A DNA stretch of 64,000 nt from Enterococcus raffinosus. Its GTDB lineage: Bacteria > Bacillota > Bacilli > Lactobacillales > Enterococcaceae. Shown one piece after another: positions 59,012 through 64,000 of the stretch. Location: NCBI RefSeq assembly GCF_001886185.1, contig NZ_JXLA01000004.1, forward strand, positions 98,392 to 162,391. Reading direction: 5' to 3'. Every line of letters starts with the position of its first letter. Positions within the stretch are counted from its first letter, which is position 1. Under the pieces are notes generated by a model. It saw only the letters and a list, made by a program, of their open reading frames with translations. It had not been told where the DNA came from and made no database searches. Position numbers and translations under genes: made by a program.

Positions 59012-60610
59012 ATGAATAGAAGAAAATTTTCAGTTATCGCACTCATTGCCTTATTTATTTCATTTTTAGGAGCCCCGCTAGTCACTCGGGCAGATGAAAA
59101 GACCCCTGAAGGAGAATTACGCGTGGGCATGGAAGCCGGCTACGCTCCCTTCAACTGGACGCAAAAAGATGACCGAAACGGCGCTGTCCAAATTCAAGGA
59201 GACAAGGCTTACGCCGGCGGCTACGACGTTCAAATGGCGAAAAAAATCGCTGATAAGATGAACCGCAAACTGGTCATTGTAAAGACCGAATGGGACGGAT
59301 TACTCCCTGCACTGCAATCTGGCAAGATCGACGCGATCATCGCCGGAATGTCGCCAACGGCTGAACGCCGAAAGGAAGTCGATTTTTCTGATCCTTATTA
59401 CGAATCTCAACTAGTCATCGTCACTCGTAAAGATACAAAGTATGCAAAAGCAACTTCAATTAAGGATTTTGCTGGCGCAAAAATTACCGCTCAGTTGAGC
59501 ACGTTCCATTATGATGTCATTCCTCAGATCCCTGACGTAAACAAACAGGAAGCCATGGATAATTTCCCAGCGATGCGTGTCGCTTTGGAATCCGGAACCA
59601 TCGATGGCTATGTCAGTGAACGACCTGAAGGGGTGACCGCTGAAAGTGTCAACCCTGATTTAAAAATGGTTGAGTTTGATAAAGCCGATGGTTTCCAAAC
59701 CAATCCTGAAGATGTACAAGTATCTGTGGGTATGCGTAAAGGAGATTCTGATATGGCACAAGTCAATCAGATCCTAGCTGAAATTCCACAAGATGAACGT
59801 GTTGACATCATGGATCAAGCCATCAAAGACCAGCCAGCGACTGACGAAACACAAAGCTCTTCAGGTAAAAAGGAAAATGTCTTTGTTCGTATCTTAAAAC
59901 AAAATGGTTCGATGTTCCTTCGCGGTACAGGGATGACCTTACTCCTTGCGATTGTCGGTACGACTGTTGGTACCTTAATTGGTTTATTAGTCGGCGTTTT
60001 CCGGACGATTCCAGAATCGGACAACCGTGCAAAACGTGGTCTGCAAAAAATCTTTGGCTGGCTGCTGAATGCGTATATCGAAATTTTCCGCGGTACCCCA
60101 ATGATTGTTCAATCAGCGGTTATCTATTATGGAATCGCGATGGCCTTCGGAATTGATTTAAATCGTACCGCAGCTGCGCTATTCATCGTTTCGATCAATA
60201 CTGGTGCTTACATGTCTGAAATTGTCCGCGGCGGAATCTTCGCTGTTGATCAAGGACAGTTTGAGGCTGCTCATGCCATCGGGATGACCCACGGGCAAAC
60301 AATGCGTAAAGTCGTTTTACCGCAGGTTTTACGAAACATCCTGCCAGCAACCGGAAACGAATTAGTCATCAATATTAAGGATACCTCTGTATTGAGTATC
60401 ATCTCTGTCTCTGAATTGTTCTTCCAAGGGAAATCAGCGGCTGGTACAAACTACATGTTCTTCCAGACCTACTTCATTATTTGCGTGATTTACTTCGTAT
60501 TGACCTTCACAGCCACACGTATCTTACGAGCGGTAGAGAAAAAGATGGATGGTCCCTCCGCTTATGTCCGTTTAGACGATGTAGATGTAGCTGTTGGTGA
60601 GGATAAATAG
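59012..60610 (+). CDS. Amino acid ABC transporter, substrate-binding protein fused to permease (lysine uptake)
   Basis: A 532-residue fusion. Residues 1-27 are a signal sequence (RRKFSVIALIALFISFLGAP), about 33-275 a family 3 solute-binding domain (RVGMEAGYAPFNW at the start), and about 310-520 a HisM/GlnP-type permease with membrane segments and the EAA loop (GQFEAAHAIGMTHGQTM). The ATG at 59012 follows AAAGGGAG; a start 47 codons upstream lies inside the riboswitch terminator and was rejected. The riboswitch argues for lysine as substrate although similar proteins are often named glutamine transporters. The ATPase gene follows. Confidence 0.9.
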   Translation: MNRRKFSVIALIALFISFLGAPLVTRADEKTPEGELRVGMEAGYAPFNWTQKDDRNGAVQIQGDKAYAGGYDVQMAKKIADKMNRKLVIVKTEWDGLLPALQSGKIDAIIAGMSPTAERRKEVDFSDPYYESQLVIVTRKDTKYAKATSIKDFAGAKITAQLSTFHYDVIPQIPDVNKQEAMDNFPAMRVALESGTIDGYVSERPEGVTAESVNPDLKMVEFDKADGFQTNPEDVQVSVGMRKGDSDMAQVNQILAEIPQDERVDIMDQAIKDQPATDETQSSSGKKENVFVRILKQNGSMFLRGTGMTLLLAIVGTTVGTLIGLLVGVFRTIPESDNRAKRGLQKIFGWLLNAYIEIFRGTPMIVQSAVIYYGIAMAFGIDLNRTAAALFIVSINTGAYMSEIVRGGIFAVDQGQFEAAHAIGMTHGQTMRKVVLPQVLRNILPATGNELVINIKDTSVLSIISVSELFFQGKSAAGTNYMFFQTYFIICVIYFVLTFTATRILRAVEKKMDGPSAYVRLDDVDVAVGEDK

Positions 60611-60674
60611 GAAATTTCTATACGTTTTTCGCAGTTTGTTACTATGAAAGAATACTTATCCAAGGAGGATCATT

Positions 60675-61418
60675 ATGAGCAGTATCATTGAAATCGAACA
60701 TTTGAAAAAAAGTTTCGGCGATAATCTCGTCTTAAAAGATATCAGCATGAACGTCAACAAAGGAGAAGTTGTAACGATCATTGGTGCATCAGGTTCTGGT
60801 AAATCAACCTTCCTTCGTTGCATCAACTTGTTAGAAACACCAACAGATGGAAAAATCATGTATCAAGGAGAGAATGTTTTAGCTCCGGGCTACAATCTCC
60901 CAAAATACCGTACACATCTAGGCATGGTTTTCCAATCCTTCAATCTCTTTAATAATATGAACGTTTTGCAAAATTGTATGAGCGGTCAGGTCACCGTTTT
61001 AGGCCGTAAAGAAGAAGAGGCTCGAAAAATCGCATTAGAAAATTTAGAAAAGGTTGGCATGGATCGCTTTATTGACGCGAAACCAGCACAGCTTTCCGGT
61101 GGTCAGAAACAACGTGTAGCAATTGCCCGTGCTCTGTCTATGAACCCTGAAGTGATGCTGTTTGATGAGCCCACTTCTGCCTTAGACCCAGAGATGGTCG
61201 GTGACGTATTGCAAATCATGAAAAAATTAGCCGAAAGCGGCCTTACAATGGTTATTGTCACTCATGAGATGGCTTTTGCCAAAGAAGTCTCAGATCGCGT
61301 GATCTTCATGGACAAAGGCATCATCGCTGAAGAAGGACATCCAGATGATATTTTCGGCAATCCGAAAGAAGCACGAACCAAAGAATTTCTACATCGTGTA
61401 TTGCATCCAGAACCTTAA
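60675..61418 (+). CDS. Amino acid ABC transporter ATP-binding protein
   Basis: GlnQ/HisP-type ATPase of 247 residues that powers the preceding permease. Walker [10 protein letters not shown] near 36-44, signature LSGGQKQR near 139-146 and Walker [20 protein letters not shown] precedes the ATG, 64 bases after the fusion gene. It ends in a bidirectional terminator. Confidence 0.95.
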   Translation: MSSIIEIEHLKKSFGDNLVLKDISMNVNKGEVVTIIGASGSGKSTFLRCINLLETPTDGKIMYQGENVLAPGYNLPKYRTHLGMVFQSFNLFNNMNVLQNCMSGQVTVLGRKEEEARKIALENLEKVGMDRFIDAKPAQLSGGQKQRVAIARALSMNPEVMLFDEPTSALDPEMVGDVLQIMKKLAESGLTMVIVTHEMAFAKEVSDRVIFMDKGIIAEEGHPDDIFGNPKEARTKEFLHRVLHPEP

Positions 61419-61465
61419 AAAAAAATCACGACGGAAGTGTTCAACTTCTGTCGTGATTTTTTTTG
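61419..61465. terminator. Bidirectional terminator between the lysine transporter and TMEM175 genes
   Basis: About twenty pairs with A8 and T8 ends and the core ATCACGACGGAAGT paired with ACTTCTGTCGTGAT (one G-U). Its right arm overlaps the stop of the TMEM175-type gene. Confidence 0.9.
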
Positions 61466-62046
61466 CCAATGATTCTTTGATAGTATTGATCGGCTTTACG
61501 ATAGGAAACAATCCAAATGCCAGAGACCAAAAATCGTCCAAAGATACCGATGGAAGGAAAAAAGAAGACTCCTGCTAAAACAGCCAAATTGATGATCATG
61601 GATAATTTGCTTCGTTGATCTCTTTTCAAAACCTTCACTACATGACTTTCTGGAGCATTCGCTTTGATGATTTGCTTCGATAAAATCCCATAGGAAAAAC
61701 TCCACATCGTGTAGACGACGACATAGGAAAATTCAGGCCAAAAATGGTCAGGATTACGACCTACCCAACTCGTCACTGCGGGGCATAAAGTTAGCCAAAA
61801 TAACCAAAAAATATTCGCCCAAATAACACGATAATTGATCTTTTCTGCCATTTGCATCATCCGATGATGGTTTACCCAGATAACTGCAACAAAAATGAAG
61901 CTAACCACGTAAGCAAATAATGTATTCGTAATACTTAGTAAAGAAGCCAAAGTTGGCGCATCTGGTATTTGAATATCCAATACCAGAACCGTTAAAACAA
62001 TCGCGACGACTCCGTCTGTAAATGCCTCTAAACGTGACTTTGTCAT
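61441..62046 (-). CDS. TMEM175 family potassium channel-like protein (DUF1211)
   Basis: Membrane protein of 201 residues with about six membrane segments. The first segment starts with RLEAFTDGVVAIVLTVLVLD, the RxxxFSDGVxAI-type signature (here FTDGVVAI) of bacterial TMEM175 proteins, which form potassium-conducting channels. Function as a channel is family inference. The 3' end overlaps the shared terminator. Confidence 0.85.
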   Translation of the reverse strand: MTKSRLEAFTDGVVAIVLTVLVLDIQIPDAPTLASLLSITNTLFAYVVSFIFVAVIWVNHHRMMQMAEKINYRVIWANIFWLFWLTLCPAVTSWVGRNPDHFWPEFSYVVVYTMWSFSYGILSKQIIKANAPESHVVKVLKRDQRSKLSMIINLAVLAGVFFFPSIGIFGRFLVSGIWIVSYRKADQYYQRIIGKKNHDRS

Positions 62047-62216
62047 TTTTTCACCTTCTTTCTTAGAATAGCATGAAAATTGTTTTTCTCTATATAATTT
62101 TACTCACTTTTTACCAGTTAATAACTGACAGGTTTTTGTAAATAAAGTACAATATAGGAGAAATATGCTTAAAAAAATTCAGATTAATCGCCTAATTTAA
62201 TAAAGGAGGAAAACAG

Positions 62217-63719
62217 ATGTTATATGAGGAACTTATGTTTGATGCGTCGCTCCTCTTGCGTTTTAATATCTTCAAATATTTAAACCAATCCACAAAACAA
62301 GTACTTGCAATTAGCCAATTGTCAGAAGATATGGATTTAAATTATCAACAAAGTGTTATCGAACTAAATGAAATAGATCAAGAATTGGCAGAAATCCGAC
62401 CGAACCACGAAACCATCATGATGCGTGCCGGAAAAGTAAATTTGGAAAACCTTAATGCTACTGTTGATGAATATCGTTACCATTTACTCCAGCAGGCTGT
62501 CCCATTCCAGTTCATGTTATACTTTTTGAATGAAGAAAATCCAACAATTGAACAATTTTGTGAGAAATATTTTGTGAGTCGTTCCACAGTTTCTCGAAAA
62601 ATTGATAAGCTGAAGAAACATTTGAAACGATTTAATATTCGCTTTACATATACAGAAGCCGGCATGTCAGGAGACGAACGGTTGATTCGCTTAGCTCTTT
62701 TCAATCTTCTATGGCTGGGAACTCGAGGAATCGAATGCCCGATCAATGTTGACCAGCAACAATTAACGCGAATCATTGATACTTACAAGGACTATTTTCC
62801 GCTATCACGAACTTATTTTGGCACACAAGAAATTAAATTGTTCACCAGTATTAATTTGACTCGTGTCAATAATAAGAAATTTGTTAAGTACGATCCCCGC
62901 TATAATTTCTTAATGAAGGACAATCCTTATTACGACTTTACTTCATTACGCGATTTAGTAGATGTTCCGATGACCACACGACAGTTAAAGGGCGAATCTA
63001 GCTTTATTTATTTCCTAGCTCATTATTCCCCGTTCTACACGATTCGTGATGATCAAAGCATGAAACAAACGATTCATGACTTTGAAGTACGAGCAAATCC
63101 AGTCAACGATTTTGTGACTGAATTTTGTAATTTCGCGAAAAAGGCGCTCTTCCCAGATCGGCCTACCGTCATGGATGACCCGCTGATTGTCGCCAACATG
63201 TTAAATATTACCTTTGGCTATTTTATTTTCCGTCAGCCATTTCCAAGTATTATTGAACTGGTCATGGACCCGAATGAAAAGCAAACCCGCGGCGAATATA
63301 TTTTGTATCAAAATATCCAAAACTTTATGCAGATGAACAAGGACAATCCATCCTATAGTTTCATCAGCTCTGTTCATCCAATGATTACGCGAGCCTTCAA
63401 ACGATTGTTGCTGCCGTATTTCAATCAATTTCCTTATGCTCAAAACTTGAAGGTGGGCATCGCTCTCGAACACAATGCGATTTTTGTCCGAGACTTATAT
63501 CGCTTCTTAGAGGATCTGCGTTTTATCGATGCGGAGCCTTACGATGTATCTTTGAAGGATGATTATGATTTGATCATTAGCTCCTCATCGTTACTGAAAA
63601 AGGAGAAACCAAACATTCAGCTGTATCAGCTTGATTTCCCTTATACGAAAAATGAGTTGGTCCCACTTTATTTGGAACTGCGGAATATTTACGACAAGAA
63701 AAATCGAGTGTATGAATAG
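62217..63719 (+). CDS. Mga/MafR-like transcriptional regulator
   Basis: A 500-residue regulator related to Mga of streptococci and MafR of Enterococcus faecalis. An HTH_Mga-type domain lies at about 110-136 (IEQFCEKYFVSRSTVSRKID) after a first HTH-like region (1-70); a PRD-like middle follows, and the C-terminus (about 415-495) resembles the EIIB-like dimerisation part. The ATG follows AAAGGAGG. Such proteins are global regulators bound to intrinsically curved DNA; targets are not visible here. Own terminator follows. Confidence 0.85.
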   Translation: MLYEELMFDASLLLRFNIFKYLNQSTKQVLAISQLSEDMDLNYQQSVIELNEIDQELAEIRPNHETIMMRAGKVNLENLNATVDEYRYHLLQQAVPFQFMLYFLNEENPTIEQFCEKYFVSRSTVSRKIDKLKKHLKRFNIRFTYTEAGMSGDERLIRLALFNLLWLGTRGIECPINVDQQQLTRIIDTYKDYFPLSRTYFGTQEIKLFTSINLTRVNNKKFVKYDPRYNFLMKDNPYYDFTSLRDLVDVPMTTRQLKGESSFIYFLAHYSPFYTIRDDQSMKQTIHDFEVRANPVNDFVTEFCNFAKKALFPDRPTVMDDPLIVANMLNITFGYFIFRQPFPSIIELVMDPNEKQTRGEYILYQNIQNFMQMNKDNPSYSFISSVHPMITRAFKRLLLPYFNQFPYAQNLKVGIALEHNAIFVRDLYRFLEDLRFIDAEPYDVSLKDDYDLIISSSSLLKKEKPNIQLYQLDFPYTKNELVPLYLELRNIYDKKNRVYE

Positions 63720-63721
63720 GA

Positions 63722-63755
63722 AGAAGCAGGAGTGATGCGCTCCTGCTTCTTTATT
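63722..63755 (+). terminator. Terminator after the Mga-like regulator
   Basis: Eleven perfect pairs, 63722-63732 with 63740-63750, followed by TTATT; a short T-run makes it moderate. Confidence 0.7.
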
Positions 63756-64000
63756 ATAGAATCCGTCCTAGCTTTTCAACAATAAAGACTCTGCATCCAT
63801 TTATCTATAAAAATCGAATAGGAACAACTTTCATTTTTATTGTTTATCGTTGATTCATTCAATTTTTTTAATCACAGCGTTAATTATCCTTATACATATA
63901 TATAAGTGAGCTTTATTTTTTATAAAATTAATGGTTTCGCTAGTTTTTCATCATATTTTATTCATAACTACTTGCTATTATATAAGCATACCAACAAACA
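63756..64000. other. AT-rich intergenic tail
   Basis: About 245 very AT-rich bases with no gene seen. Runs such as ATACATATATATAAG (near 63893) may be curved DNA; a TTGCTATTATATAAGC near the end could be the promoter of the next gene beyond the window. Confidence 0.5.

Overview
The window reads as about 64 kb of chromosome from a low-GC Gram-positive coccus of the order Lactobacillales, most likely an Enterococcus. The evidence is the gene order (rpmB, yloU, fakA, recG, plsX, acp, rnc, smc on one side; the complete rpsL to rplQ ribosomal superoperon followed by ecfA1, ecfA2, ecfT on the other), strong AGGAGG ribosome binding sites, a candidate L17 downstream element RNA (a Lactobacillales motif), a MafR/Mga-type regulator and DUF960 and DUF6155 proteins. 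The species cannot be fixed from sequence reading alone. No phage, insertion sequence, CRISPR array or integron was seen; this is core chromosome with metabolic accessory genes near the right end.

Layout. 1-9635 (minus): smc (cut by the window edge), rnc, an auxiliary-type acyl carrier protein, plsX, recG, fakA, yloU, that is, phospholipid and exogenous fatty acid handling mixed with genome maintenance. 9958-12990 (plus): rpmB and yfhO. 13047-17027 (minus): truA, a broken SAP/DUF6434 gene, and the ECF vitamin transporter core ecfT-ecfA2-ecfA1. 17154-36131 (minus): L17 downstream element, then the translation cluster read from rpsL leftwards (rpsL, rpsG, fusA, tuf; rpsJ to rplO, secY, adk; infA to rplQ), with promoter candidates before rpsL, tuf, rpsJ and infA. 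36532-38218 (plus): rpiA, gpmA, tRNA-Leu(CAG). 38269-40380 (minus): udk, a YjjG-type nucleotidase and an RsuA-type pseudouridine synthase. 40597-43518 (plus): the L25/Ctc gene behind a long structured leader, DUF960, a MATE exporter. 43590-49705 (minus): DUF6155, kup, pnp, rpsO. 49972-50535 (plus): def. 50548-58350 (minus): niaR, an acetyltransferase-chorismate mutase fusion, a broken sir2, and an ascorbate-type PTS operon with split transketolase and PRD regulator. 58648-61418 (plus): a lysine-riboswitch-controlled amino acid ABC transporter. 61441-62046 (minus): a TMEM175-type channel. 62217-63719 (plus): a Mga/MafR-like regulator.

How the parts fit. FakA, PlsX and the auxiliary ACP can pass exogenous fatty acids between acyl phosphate and acyl-ACP. 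The PTS and split transketolase genes look like uptake and pentose-phosphate conversion of one sugar or sugar acid under a PRD/EIIA-EIIB regulator. The lysine riboswitch indicates that the ABC transporter with a fused binding protein and permease imports lysine.

Most interesting points: (1) a structured intergenic repeat of about 110 bp, seen in four to five copies in one orientation, tandem in the pnp-rpsO gap and single in the fakA-recG and pnp-kup gaps, whose stems differ in sequence but still pair; (2) two genes, SAP/DUF6434 and sir2, each interrupted by one in-frame TAA with an otherwise open frame; (3) ribosomal protein substitutions at positions normally very conserved, above all S12 Arg101 (E. 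coli Lys87, a streptomycin site), plus L18 Cys28 and S10 Gly16; (4) a maltose-acetyltransferase-like protein fused to an AroQ chorismate mutase with all expected active-site residues; (5) a leader of about 230 nt before ctc with an intrinsic terminator and a competing downstream pairing.
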